Source: Azospirillum sp. B21 (GTDB lineage Bacteria; Pseudomonadota; Alphaproteobacteria; Azospirillales; Azospirillaceae). From it: 64,000 bases of DNA. Positions 42,866 through 51,057 of this stretch are shown piece by piece. Position numbers and translations under genes: made by a program. Below the pieces are notes generated by a model. The model was not told the origin of the DNA. It worked only from the letters and a program-made list of their open reading frames with translations, and ran no database searches. Each line of letters begins with the position of its first letter. Position 1 is the first letter of the stretch. The stretch lies in contig NZ_VTTO01000008.1 in assembly GCF_008364825.1 (NCBI RefSeq), forward strand, positions 124,001 to 188,000, read 5' to 3'.

Positions 42866-43432
42866 ATGAAGTTCCACGCCACGCCGCTGACCGGAGCCTG
42901 CCTCGTCGAACTGGAGAAACGTGGGGATGAGCGCGGATTCTTCGCCCGGATGTTCTGCGAACGGGAATTCGGCGAGGCCGGCTGGCCCATCTCGGTGGCT
43001 CAGCTTAACAATTCGGTGACCAGCAAGGCGGGCACGTTGCGCGGGTTCCACTATCAGTTGGCACCGGTCGCGGAGATCAAGCTGATCCGCTGCATCCGCG
43101 GGGCTCTTTATGATGTGATACTCGACTTGCGGCCTGACTCGCCCAGCTATGGGCGGTGGTTTGGAGCCGAGCTGAGCGCGGAGAACCGTTCGATGATGTA
43201 TGTTCCCCGCGGTTGTGCCCACGCTTTTCTCACCTTGGCCGATGAGACCGAGGTGATCTATCTGGTAAGCGAGGCCTACAGCCCCGAAAACGAACGCGGA
43301 GTGCGCTTCGACGACCCGAAATTCGCCGTCGACTGGCCGTTGCCGCCAACCGAAATGTCGGTCAAGGATCGAAGCTGGCCGGATTTCGATCCGGACTTTC
43401 ATGGTGTTGAGCGGTTGCGGGGGCTGTTGTGA
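42866..43432 (+). CDS. rfbC: dTDP-4-dehydrorhamnose 3,5-epimerase-like protein (RmlC/RfbC family)
   Basis: A 188-residue cupin-fold sugar-nucleotide epimerase. It has 'KRGDERGFFARMFCEREF', the catalytic His in 'AGTLRGFHYQ', 'IKLIRCIRGALYDVILDLR', 'MMYVPRGCAHAFLTLAD' and 'EVIYLVSEAYSPENERGVRF'. The start at 42866 follows GAGAGGAT. It overlaps the next SDR gene by GTGA. No rmlA, rmlB or rmlD lies beside it, so the true substrate may be a CDP- or other 4-keto-6-deoxy sugar rather than dTDP-rhamnose precursors. Confidence 0.88.
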   Translation: MKFHATPLTGACLVELEKRGDERGFFARMFCEREFGEAGWPISVAQLNNSVTSKAGTLRGFHYQLAPVAEIKLIRCIRGALYDVILDLRPDSPSYGRWFGAELSAENRSMMYVPRGCAHAFLTLADETEVIYLVSEAYSPENERGVRFDDPKFAVDWPLPPTEMSVKDRSWPDFDPDFHGVERLRGLL

Positions 43433-44400
43433 GGATTCTGCTGACCGGGGCCAGTTCCTTCACCGGCCTCTGGTTTGCCCGGGCACTCAGCGCGGCGGGG
43501 CACGAGGTGACAACTCCCCTGCGGCGCTCTGCCGCCGACTATGACGGCTTGCGCGGCATGCGTGTCTCCGAGTTGGCCCGCGTTGCGGAGATCGTCTGGG
43601 ACTGTCCATTCGGCGGAACCCGTTTCCTTGAACTTGCCGACGGCAGGTGGGATCTGCTGTGTCATCACGCGGCCCACGTCGGGGACTATCGCAGCTCCGA
43701 CTTCGATATCGCCGGAGCAATGGCGGAAAACAGCTTCGCGTTGCCCCAGACGTTGCGCATCCTGCTCAAACATGGACTGCGCGGCGTCGTGTTGACCGGC
43801 AGTGTATTCGAACAAAATGAAGGTGCAGGCGATGCCCCGTTGCGTGCCTTCTCCCCTTATGGTTTGTCCAAAGGACTAACTGCACAGGTTTTTGATTATT
43901 GGTGCAGTGTTCTTGGCGCTCCATTAGGAAAGTTCGTCATTGCCAACCCTTTCGGTCCGTTCGAGGAACCGCGCTTTTGCGCATATCTGGTGGGATGCTG
44001 GCAGCGTGGGGAGGTTCCGCGCGTCCGCACCCCGCTCTATGTTCGGGACAATATCCATGTCAGCCTTCTGGCATGCGCTTATGCCAGGTTTGCCGAACAG
44101 ATCGCCGGCAGCAAAGGGGTAGCGAAGCTGAATCCCAGCGGCTACGTCGAAACCCAGGGCGCCTTTGCCCAGCGCTTCGCCCGCGAACTGGCGCCGCGCC
44201 TGGCGCTGGATTGCCCGTTGGAATTGCTGGAGCAGACGGAGTTCATTGAGCCGGCTGTTCGCATCAATACCGACCGAATCGATGGCTCCACCCTCGGATG
44301 GTCGGAAAGCGCCGCCTGGGACAGTGTGGCCCTCTTTTATGGGCACAGTGTCGATAAGACCGTGGCCACCCGCCATTACCCACCGGTATCCGCAAGCTGA
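43429..44400 (+). CDS. NAD-dependent epimerase/reductase (extended SDR)
   Basis: A 323-residue extended SDR starting at GTG 43429. It has 'ILLTGASSFTGLWFARAL' as the nucleotide-binding loop, 'CHHAAHVGDYRSSDFD', 'VVLTGSVFEQNEG' and 'SPYGLSKGLTAQVFDYWC' with the Tyr-Lys pair. 'ANPFGPFEEPRF' is the usual NAD/sugar-side motif. It directly overlaps the RmlC-like gene, so the two probably act in order: epimerisation, then reduction of a 4-keto sugar. The final sugar is unknown. Confidence 0.82.
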   Translation: MRILLTGASSFTGLWFARALSAAGHEVTTPLRRSAADYDGLRGMRVSELARVAEIVWDCPFGGTRFLELADGRWDLLCHHAAHVGDYRSSDFDIAGAMAENSFALPQTLRILLKHGLRGVVLTGSVFEQNEGAGDAPLRAFSPYGLSKGLTAQVFDYWCSVLGAPLGKFVIANPFGPFEEPRFCAYLVGCWQRGEVPRVRTPLYVRDNIHVSLLACAYARFAEQIAGSKGVAKLNPSGYVETQGAFAQRFARELAPRLALDCPLELLEQTEFIEPAVRINTDRIDGSTLGWSESAAWDSVALFYGHSVDKTVATRHYPPVSAS

Positions 44401-44412
44401 CGAAGGTTTTCC

Positions 44413-45264
44413 ATGTCGCGTCCCGACCCATCCCCTCTCCTCGACTTCGATCCCCGCATGTTGTTCGACCTGACCGGCCGCACCGGAATCGTCACAGGGG
44501 GAGCGGGCATTTTGGGCGCCACCTTCGTCGAGGCCTTGCTGGCCCATGGCGCGAGCGTGGTCGTTGCCGACATTGATCAAGACGCAGCCGAAGCCTTGGC
44601 CGCCCGGCTTGATGCCGCTCATGGTGGCCGGGTGGCTGCGGTGGCTTTCGACGCCGCCGACCCAGCCTCCGTCAACGAACTCGTTCGCCTGACTGTGGAG
44701 CGGTTTGCCGGCATCGACTTCCTGATCAACAACCATGTGGCGCCCGTCGTCGATCCGGGTACGTTCTTCGCCCCGTTCGAAGAATACGATCTTTCCGAAT
44801 GGCGCCGGATCATGGGGATCAATCTCGACGGCTACTTCCTGGTCGCTCAGGCCGTCGGCCGCCAGATGGCGGCGCAGGGCCGCGGCGGCGCCATCGTGCA
44901 GACCTCGTCGATCTACGGCGTCATGGCATCCGACAACCGGATCTACGAAGGCTCGGAATATCGCGGCTATGCCATCAACAATCCGGCCATCTACTCCGCC
45001 AGCAAAGCCGGCGTCGTCGGGTTGACCCGCTGGCTGTCCACCTACTGGGCCGATCGCGGCATCCGCGTCAACGCCGTCGCCCCCGGGGGGGTATTCAGCG
45101 GAGAGAACGAAGCCTTCACCAAACGCTACTCCGCACGAATCCCGATGGGCCGGATGGCCCACCGCCACGAGATTGCCGGCACGGTCGTCTATCTGGTCGC
45201 CGATGCCTCCTCTTATGTGACCGGCCAATGCCTGATGGTCGACGGCGGCCTCAGCGCGTGGTGA
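44413..45264 (+). CDS. ptmA: PtmA-like short-chain dehydrogenase
   Basis: A 283-residue classical SDR that resembles flagellin-modification protein PtmA. It has 'GIVTGGAGILGATFVEALLA', 'FLINNHVAPV', Ser in 'GAIVQTSSIYGVMA', and Tyr-Lys in 'NNPAIYSASKAGVVGLTRWL'. The ending 'SSYVTGQCLMVDGGLSAW' is typical of PtmA. In Campylobacter, ptmA lies with neuB2/neuC2/ptmE/ptmB and takes part in legionaminate supply. The same set is dispersed in this window. Start at 44413, 12 bp after the previous gene. Confidence 0.83.
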   Translation: MSRPDPSPLLDFDPRMLFDLTGRTGIVTGGAGILGATFVEALLAHGASVVVADIDQDAAEALAARLDAAHGGRVAAVAFDAADPASVNELVRLTVERFAGIDFLINNHVAPVVDPGTFFAPFEEYDLSEWRRIMGINLDGYFLVAQAVGRQMAAQGRGGAIVQTSSIYGVMASDNRIYEGSEYRGYAINNPAIYSASKAGVVGLTRWLSTYWADRGIRVNAVAPGGVFSGENEAFTKRYSARIPMGRMAHRHEIAGTVVYLVADASSYVTGQCLMVDGGLSAW

Positions 45265-45269
45265 CAGGG

Positions 45270-46439
45270 ATGCTCCGCATCCTGTTTTCCGCACGGGATC
45301 CGGGAGCGGCCCAGGCGATGGTGCCGGTGATCCGCTGCGCCCTGTCCCATCCGCAGGTCGATTCCGTCGTCTGGGCGCAGGGGCCGGCGGCGGAGATCCT
45401 CGCCGCGGCCGGACTGCCTGTCCGCATCCTGGATCTTCCGGCCCTTCCTGCCCCGGACGCGCCCGGGCGCGACGCCCTGCTGGAGGCTGCCGGGAGCCTG
45501 CTGGAGAGCGAGAATCCGAACGCCGTGGTGACCGGACTCTCGGGCCCCGGGGCAGGGATCGACGAAGCGCTGCTCCATTGCGCGGTCGATCGGCCGCGCT
45601 ACAGCATCCAGGATTTCGAAGGATGGGTGGTGCCCGGCTTCGGCCGGCCGGCTCCGACCTATTTCGTCGCCGATCCCGGAGCCGCCGACCGGACCCGGCG
45701 GCAGGGGGAACGGTTCGGCGGCATTCGCACGGTCGTCGTGGGATCGCTGAAGCACAGCCATTACGGGATGCTCGATCCGACGGCCCTGCGCAGGACGGGA
45801 AGGGCCGCACTTCCCCATCGGGAGTGGCCGCTGGTTGGCTTCTACGGACAGCCGGCCTGGCAATGGCCGGGCTATGAACGCTCCATCATCCATCTCGCGC
45901 AAAGTCTCGCTGCACGGCTGCCCTCGGCGATCGTCGTTTACCGCCCGCACCCCAAGGAGAGCGCGGCGGAACGAAGCCGGAGCCTCGGCATCTTCGCCTC
46001 TGCGGGGCTGGCGGCTGTCGCCGATCCCAATCCGGCGATCGAGCAGTCGCTCTGCGCGGTCGATCTGGTGACGACCTGCTTTTCGACCTGCGGCATCGAT
46101 CATGTCCATCTCCAGCGCCGCTCCCCCACCCCGCTGGGTGGAGTGGTGTTCGTGATGACCGAAGCCGACCTGCGCGACAGGCTGGAGCGGGAGACCGGTC
46201 TGCCGGTGCCGTGGCCGGCCCAAGACGGCTTGGCAGAGGCGGCCCTGTCCGCCGCCGACCTGCCGGACCGGCTGGCCGCGGCCATCGCGGAACCGGTGCG
46301 CCGGCGTGCATGGGAGCGGATCCGCTCGCGACTGGAGCCGGCGCAGACGGCCCCGGACACGGTGATCCGCCATATTCTCGACGACCTCGGCGCCCTGACG
46401 GCCTCCCATCCGGATCGTATCGCCGGGGGGCCGGGATAA
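45270..46439 (+). CDS. GT-B-like protein of unknown function
   Basis: A 389-residue soluble protein. It begins 'LRILFSARDPGAAQAMVPVI', has an internal 'RYSIQDFEGWVVPG' and 'VVVGSLKHSHYG', then a second half with 'LVGFYGQPAWQWPGYERSI', 'AIVVYRPHPKESAAERSRSL' and 'LVTTCFSTCGIDHVHLQ'. The 'PHPKE' and late 'CFSTCGID' arrangement is that of capsule-type GT-B transferases and CDP-glycerol transferase relatives. It starts 5 bp after ptmA-like gene. I do not recognise a specific family, so the function is open. Confidence 0.6.
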   Translation: MLRILFSARDPGAAQAMVPVIRCALSHPQVDSVVWAQGPAAEILAAAGLPVRILDLPALPAPDAPGRDALLEAAGSLLESENPNAVVTGLSGPGAGIDEALLHCAVDRPRYSIQDFEGWVVPGFGRPAPTYFVADPGAADRTRRQGERFGGIRTVVVGSLKHSHYGMLDPTALRRTGRAALPHREWPLVGFYGQPAWQWPGYERSIIHLAQSLAARLPSAIVVYRPHPKESAAERSRSLGIFASAGLAAVADPNPAIEQSLCAVDLVTTCFSTCGIDHVHLQRRSPTPLGGVVFVMTEADLRDRLERETGLPVPWPAQDGLAEAALSAADLPDRLAAAIAEPVRRRAWERIRSRLEPAQTAPDTVIRHILDDLGALTASHPDRIAGGPG

Positions 46440-46563
46440 GGGCATGGGACCGAGCATGCCGGAAGACGCCGAAAAGGCATGCGCATAGCCGCCAACCCGC
46501 TATCATCCGAACGCCGTCAAGGCCTCCCACAGCGCCCCCGCATGCACAGGACCCGCCGACACC

Positions 46564-47517
46564 GTGTCTCCACCGTCCGCCCCGTCTGCCCGTCCGTCAC
46601 GCGCCCTGGTCGTCGGTCACGGCTCCATCGGCGCACGCCACGCCCGCCTGCTCCGCGACCTGGGGCTTGAGGTTGCGGTGGTGAGCCGCCGGGCGCCGCA
46701 GCTGCCCGGCGCCTTTCCCGACATCGCCGCCGCACTCGCCTGCGGTCCGGCCGACTATGCCGTGGTTTGCACGGAGACCAGCCTGCACCATCAGGCCGTC
46801 CGATCCCTGCATTCTGCGGGTTTCACCGGACGGATCCTGATCGAGAAGCCGCTGGGTCAGGCCGGCGAGCATGTTCCTGAAGCAAGTTTCAATGCGGTCC
46901 GTGTCGGGTACCATCTGCGCTTCGATCCCATCCTTCTTGCATTGCGCGAGGCCTTGGACGGCTGCAGGCCGCTGACGGTCGAGGTGCGCGCTGCCAGCTG
47001 GCTGCCATCCTGGCGAGCGGGCCGGGATTATCGTGCCACCGAATCAGCGTCCAAGGCAGCGGGCGGCGGCGTTCTGCGCGATCTCAGCCACGAACTGGAC
47101 TATGTGACCTGGCTGTTCGGACGCTGGCGGCGCCTGACCGCGCTGGGGGGGCATCTCGGCTGCCTGGAGATCGACAGCGACGAGGCCTTCATCCTGCTGG
47201 CCGAAACCGAGCGCTGCCCGGTCGTCTCCATCTCTCTCAGCTATATCGATCATGGAACGGAAGAGCGCTGGATCGCGGTGAACACGGCTGAAGGCCGATC
47301 ATGGCGGGCCGACCTCGTTGCCGCGACGCTGAGCGAGAACGGGCGCCTTGTCCAATCGGCCGATCCGGCGGCGCTGGATGCCCCCTATATCGCCCAGCAC
47401 CACGCAATGCTGAACAATGGTGACGGATGCTGTTCGATCGGCGAGGCCGAAGAGGTCGTCGCCATGATTGACGCCGCCGAGACGGCAGTTCGAGATAAAC
47501 GATGGGTGTATCGATGA
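46564..47517 (+). CDS. Gfo/Idh/MocA-family oxidoreductase (third copy)
   Basis: A 317-residue NAD(P)-linked oxidoreductase starting at GTG 46564. It has 'RALVVGHGSIGARHARLLRD' and the EKP signature 'GRILIEKPLGQAGEHVP', then 'VRVGYHLRFDPILLALRE' and 'GGGVLRDLSHELDYVTWLFG'. The order PtmA-like, this enzyme, CMP-sugar synthetase is reminiscent of the Campylobacter ptm genes. It overlaps the following cytidylyltransferase by 4 bases (ATGA). Its precise substrate is unknown. Confidence 0.83.
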   Translation: MSPPSAPSARPSRALVVGHGSIGARHARLLRDLGLEVAVVSRRAPQLPGAFPDIAAALACGPADYAVVCTETSLHHQAVRSLHSAGFTGRILIEKPLGQAGEHVPEASFNAVRVGYHLRFDPILLALREALDGCRPLTVEVRAASWLPSWRAGRDYRATESASKAAGGGVLRDLSHELDYVTWLFGRWRRLTALGGHLGCLEIDSDEAFILLAETERCPVVSISLSYIDHGTEERWIAVNTAEGRSWRADLVAATLSENGRLVQSADPAALDAPYIAQHHAMLNNGDGCCSIGEAEEVVAMIDAAETAVRDKRWVYR

Positions 47518-48224
47518 AGCGCCTGTGCAGCGTGTGTGCCCGCGGTGGTTCGAAGGGCGTTCCGAACAAGAACCTGCGCCCCCTGGCCGGGCGGCCGCTG
47601 ATTGCCCATACGGTGATGCAGGCCGCCGCCACCGGCCTGTTCGACGAGATTGCCGTCAGCAGCGATTCCGAAGCGATCCTCAAGGCGGCATTGGAGGCCG
47701 GTGCGTCAAGGGCGATCCTGCGCCCTGCCGAACTGGCCAGCGATACGGTGGACAAGAGTCCCGCCATCGTCCATTGCGGGCAGGAGGTCGAACGGCTTAC
47801 CGGCTTGCGCTTCGACAGCTTCTTCGACCTCGACGCGACGGCTCCGCTCCGTACCCCGGAGCATATCCGCGAGGCTGTGGCCCTGCTGGAGGACAGCAAA
47901 GCCACCAACATCTATTCCGTCTGCCCGGCGCGACGCTCCCCCTACTTCAACTTGGTCGAAACCGGACCGGATGGTGTCCCGCGTTTGTGCAAGCCGATGG
48001 ACCCGCCGATCGTCCGCCGTCAGGATGCGCCGCCCACCTTCGACATGAACGCGTCCATCTATGGGTGGAGCCGCGCCGCCTTCTTCGAAGCCGGGGCGCC
48101 GGTCCACATGGATGGAACGCGCCTGTACGTCATGCCGGACTGGACGCTGTTCGACATCGACAGCGAGTTCGATTTCGAGATCGTCGAAATTCTGATGGAA
48201 CGCTTGGCGGGGCGGGGAGACTGA
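47514..48224 (+). CDS. ptmB: CMP-nonulosonate cytidylyltransferase (PtmB-like)
   Basis: A 236-residue cytidylyltransferase with 'CSVCARGGSKGVPNKNLRPL', 'EIAVSSDSEAILKAALEAG', 'SFFDLDATAPLRTPEHIREA', 'DMNASIYGWSRAAFFEAG' and 'LFDIDSEFDFEIVEILME'. It has 'LDATAPLR' where the other copy (30508) has 'LQPTSPLR', a difference typical of the PtmB-type subgroup. ATG 47514 overlaps the previous stop. It ends a plus-strand operon, and a short palindrome follows the stop. It is probably the enzyme that makes the CMP-sugar for the final transferase. Confidence 0.88.
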   Translation: MKRLCSVCARGGSKGVPNKNLRPLAGRPLIAHTVMQAAATGLFDEIAVSSDSEAILKAALEAGASRAILRPAELASDTVDKSPAIVHCGQEVERLTGLRFDSFFDLDATAPLRTPEHIREAVALLEDSKATNIYSVCPARRSPYFNLVETGPDGVPRLCKPMDPPIVRRQDAPPTFDMNASIYGWSRAAFFEAGAPVHMDGTRLYVMPDWTLFDIDSEFDFEIVEILMERLAGRGD

Positions 48225-48237
48225 GGGGCTAAGCCCC
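48225..48237. terminator. Short palindrome between convergent genes
   Basis: GGGGCT-A-AGCCCC starts right after the stop of the PtmB-like gene, with no T-run. It could form a bidirectional hairpin between two converging genes. It nearly matches the palindrome at 5931-5943. Confidence 0.35.
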
Positions 48238-48260
48238 CCCAGCTCCCCATACCGTCCCCT

Positions 48261-48752
48261 CTACCCCACGATCTTCCACGACCCATCGGGCTGGCGGCAG
48301 GCGGTGCCGAAGGCCTGTTCGGTTCGGCCGCCGACGACGATGGTCTGCTGGAACTCGCGGCAGTAGGAGCCGGACCCGTCATAGCCGTCGCGCACCGGGA
48401 CGATGACGCCCTGGTTGCCGGACTGCGGGTTGTTCCAGCTGATCCGCTGGCCGATGGGGGCGCTGTAGGCTTGGGTCGCGGCGCGGTCGGCATAGGCCTG
48501 GTCGGCACGGTCGAGCGAGGCGCCAAGCTCCCGCCCGGCGAAGGCGCCCAGCAGCGTGCCGATGCCGACCGCAACCAGCTTGCCCGAGCCGCCGCCGAAG
48601 CGTGAACCGATCAGGCCGCCGGCAACGGCGCCGCCGACGGTGCCGAACCCTTCCTTGCTGCCCATCGAACCGGTCTGGCAGCCGGCCAGCGTGGTGGACA
48701 GCGCAAGCACCGCGACGGCGGCGATCCGGGTGAAACGGGTGTGGGCACGCAT
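48261..48752 (-). CDS. 17-kDa-surface-antigen-type lipoprotein with glycine zipper
   Basis: A 163-residue predicted outer-membrane lipoprotein. The signal peptide ends in lipobox 'TTLAGC' (Cys25). Next comes a glycine-zipper 2TM region, 'GTVGGAVAGGLIGSRFGGGS' and 'LVAVGIGTLLGAFAGRELG', then a C-terminal domain 'GQRISWNNPQSGNQGVIVP' with 'CREFQQTIVVGGRTEQAFGT', as in Rickettsia 17-kDa antigen relatives. It is separate from the glycan genes and convergent with ptmB. Its role is probably structural in the envelope. Confidence 0.88.
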   Translation of the reverse strand: MRAHTRFTRIAAVAVLALSTTLAGCQTGSMGSKEGFGTVGGAVAGGLIGSRFGGGSGKLVAVGIGTLLGAFAGRELGASLDRADQAYADRAATQAYSAPIGQRISWNNPQSGNQGVIVPVRDGYDGSGSYCREFQQTIVVGGRTEQAFGTACRQPDGSWKIVG

Positions 48753-48788
48753 CGGAGGCTCTCTTCTTTTCCGAGGGTTGTCCCCCGG

Positions 48789-49478
48789 TTATAGCGCAAG
48801 CGGTGCCGTTTGTGCAGCCGCCCTCTCCCGGTAGTGGGCGAGCAGGCGCGGGCAGAGCGTCTCCAGCTTCGCCTCCAGCGCCTGGGCCTTCAAATCCGGA
48901 TTCTGCGGCTTGTCGCGAAACCGTTCCGACACCGCCCGGCCCTGCACGTTGCCGAAGGCGAACTCGATGCGCTCCATCAGGTCGGGCACATGCCGCCACA
49001 GGGCGCCGGCCAGCTCGTCGTGGCGGCGGCGGTAGTCGTAGAAGCCGTCGTCCACCGGCCAGCCCAGCGCCGTCATCGCGGCCGGCACCGCGGGATCGCG
49101 GGCGACGAAATCCTCGTAATGCACCACCGCGTCGAAGCGCTCCTCCCGGCCGGCGAAGACCTCGTCGATCAGGGCGAACTTCTCGTCGATCAGGCCGGAA
49201 TGGTTGCGGTAGGGCTTGACCGACAGGCTGCGGTAGGTGTCGCGCGGGTCGCGCAGCAGCAGGACGGTGCGGTCGGGGCGGAAGCGCTCCCGGTGGACCT
49301 CCAGCGGGTAGGCGGTGGTGACCACCGCCTTCACCACCATGTCCAGTTCGGTGTCCACCCGCGGGGCGGCGTAGTTGTTGAGGATGTCGACCAGCGCCAG
49401 GCAGTCCGGCCGCTGGGCCAGGAACAGGGTGAAGGCGGTCGCACCGCTCGACTGCATGCCGTAGACCAGGAGACGCAT
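48789..49478 (-). CDS. Sulfotransferase-like P-loop protein
   Basis: A 229-residue protein with a sulfotransferase-type P-loop 'LLVYGMQSSGATAFTLFLA' at the N-terminus and a 3'-phosphate-type segment 'TVLLLRDPRDTYRSLSV'. The rest includes 'VVHYEDFVARDP'. It is shorter than typical sulfotransferases and has Ala in the loop where Thr is usual ('SSGATAF'). The start at 49478 is the first in-frame ATG at the homology start. It is the last gene of the minus-strand group headed by the tail-collar gene. Acceptor unknown. Confidence 0.75.
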   Translation of the reverse strand: MRLLVYGMQSSGATAFTLFLAQRPDCLALVDILNNYAAPRVDTELDMVVKAVVTTAYPLEVHRERFRPDRTVLLLRDPRDTYRSLSVKPYRNHSGLIDEKFALIDEVFAGREERFDAVVHYEDFVARDPAVPAAMTALGWPVDDGFYDYRRRHDELAGALWRHVPDLMERIEFAFGNVQGRAVSERFRDKPQNPDLKAQALEAKLETLCPRLLAHYRERAAAQTAPLAL

Positions 49479-49510
49479 CGCTGGGGGGCCTTGCTTTTGT
49501 GGCGGAGCGG

Positions 49511-50302
49511 TCAGGCCGCCCGCTCCGTCCCCTGCCCTGCCGTCAGCCAATCCTCTTCGATCTCGGCGCTGATGAAGACGTATCGGCGGGTGTGCGGGGT
49601 GGGGTGGCGGATGCCGACGCCGTGCAGGGCGTGGGCGCTCTGCGGGAAGATGACCATCTGGTTGGAGCGGTAGGGGATGACGGCCACCCGCTCCACCGCG
49701 TCGGCCGGCAGCTGGTAATGCTCCAGGCCGGCGATGCGGCCGTCCTTCCAGCGGAACAGCTCCAGGTCGCCGCCTTCGGCGTCGTCTTCCGGCCGGCGCA
49801 GGTAATAGAGGCAGGTGAACAGCCGATTCGGTGTGTCCAGATGGGCCCCGCGCGAGGAGGAGGCCGGGCCGGTGACCGGCGTGTTGATCTCGGCCCGCGC
49901 ATCCATCAGGATCCGCGCCCGGTCGAAGCCGTCGCGCAGGATCAGTCCCGTTCCGTGTCCGGTCAGGCTGCCGCCCAGCGCGCGCAGCAGGCCGTCCGGC
50001 CAGTGGCCGCGGAACAGCGCCGCCACCTCGGCCAGCCATTCGGGGGAGCTGTGCCGGCGGACGAAGTCCTTCCACACCTGCGGCAGCTCCGGATGGTTGA
50101 TGATGAGCGAGGCCGACAGCTGGTAGCGGCGGTTGCTGCCCGGCGGACGGCGCGGGTCGGCCCAGCCGATCTGGGCGAAGCCGGGGAAGCCGGCGTTCAG
50201 CGCCCGGTGGGTCTCCTCGTCCAGAACGTCGGACAGGACGATGTGGGGAAAGGGATCGGTGCGGATGTCCGCCGCGGTGACACCGGCCAGCAGGGACTGC
50301 AT
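49511..50302 (-). CDS. 2-oxoglutarate/Fe(II) oxygenase (prolyl-4-hydroxylase-like)
   Basis: A 263-residue double-stranded beta-helix oxygenase. Iron ligands are His and Asp in 'SRGAHLDTPNRLF' and the distal His in 'SAHALHGVG', with the 2-oxoglutarate Arg in 'HTRRYVFIS'. 'FTCLYYLRRPEDDAEGGDLE' is the family core. It lies 1 bp after the GNAT gene's stop and 32 bp before the sulfotransferase-like gene. Prolyl-hydroxylase-like members can modify protein side chains. The glycine- and threonine-rich collar protein upstream is a possible target (inference). Confidence 0.85.
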   Translation of the reverse strand: MQSLLAGVTAADIRTDPFPHIVLSDVLDEETHRALNAGFPGFAQIGWADPRRPPGSNRRYQLSASLIINHPELPQVWKDFVRRHSSPEWLAEVAALFRGHWPDGLLRALGGSLTGHGTGLILRDGFDRARILMDARAEINTPVTGPASSSRGAHLDTPNRLFTCLYYLRRPEDDAEGGDLELFRWKDGRIAGLEHYQLPADAVERVAVIPYRSNQMVIFPQSAHALHGVGIRHPTPHTRRYVFISAEIEEDWLTAGQGTERAA

Positions 50303-50303
50303 C

Positions 50304-50945
50304 TCAGGCCCCGCCCCTCACGCCGCCCGCGGTCCGGGCCTGGGCGTGGGCCTGGGCCTGCATGGCCATCATCCTGGAGATGTGGGCCTGGGCCTGGGCC
50401 TCCACCTGGGCGGACAGGGCTTCCAGCGCGTCGGCTTCCGGATGGCCGGGGGGCAGCCAGCCCATATGGAAATGCGGCGGTTCGTAGCCGGTGGTGCGGA
50501 AGCCCAGCCGCTGGTAGACCTGCCGCCCGTACGATCCGATGATCGGGGTGGACAGGGTGATGCCCATCATCGGCCCGGTCGCCGCCGCCTGCAGCCCGCG
50601 CAGCACGTCCGACCCGATGCCCTTGCCACGGGCGCGTTCCAGCACCTGCAATTCCGACACCCGCCAGTTCCGATAGCCGAGGTCGACCACCACCCGGCCG
50701 ACACGGTCGCCGGCCTTCTCGATCACCAGATCGATGTGTTCGGGATAGACCATCTCCTGCCCCGCCCGCATCGCCCGGTACTGCTGTTCGTACAGCGCGC
50801 GCAGGAAATCGGGGTTCCCCTGCGCCCAGGCCAGCCAGGGGCGCGCCTCGATGAACAGATCCAGCAGGAAGCTTTCGTCGCCGGCGGTGGCGAAGCGGGC
50901 GGTCAGGTTGCCGGGAAAGGGGAAGGAACCGGAAAAACCGGACAT
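50304..50945 (-). CDS. GNAT-family N-acetyltransferase
   Basis: A 213-residue acetyltransferase with the acyl-CoA loop 'LQVLERARGKGIGSDVLRGL' and 'GRQVYQRLGFRTTG'. The last 45 residues are a low-complexity Ala/Gln/His/Met tail ('AQAQAHISRMMAMQAQAHAQ') outside the fold. Members of this type often sit beside microcystin-dependent (MdpB-like) collar proteins. A strong hairpin lies just upstream, between this gene and the DUF6916-like gene, and may lower its expression relative to them. Confidence 0.82.
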   Translation of the reverse strand: MSGFSGSFPFPGNLTARFATAGDESFLLDLFIEARPWLAWAQGNPDFLRALYEQQYRAMRAGQEMVYPEHIDLVIEKAGDRVGRVVVDLGYRNWRVSELQVLERARGKGIGSDVLRGLQAAATGPMMGITLSTPIIGSYGRQVYQRLGFRTTGYEPPHFHMGWLPPGHPEADALEALSAQVEAQAQAHISRMMAMQAQAHAQARTAGGVRGGA

Positions 50946-50994
50946 GGTTCGACGCATCCTCCGCGAAGGAATGGCAAAGGAATGAAGGGCGGAA

Positions 50995-51041
50995 GGCCGC
51001 CGCCTTCCCCCGGGGGAGCCCCCAGGGGAAAGACGGCGGCC
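50995..51041 (-). terminator. Strong inter-genic hairpin (terminator or attenuator)
   Basis: Arms 50995-51010 (GGCCGCCGCCTTCCCC) and 51025-51041 (GGGGAAAGACGGCGGCC) pair with few mismatches, and the loop itself can form a GC stem. There is no U-run. It lies 17 bp beyond the DUF6916-like stop and about 50 bp before the GNAT start, so it may end or protect the collar/DUF6916 message. Confidence 0.6.
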
Positions 51042-51057
51042 GACCGTGACGCCAGCC

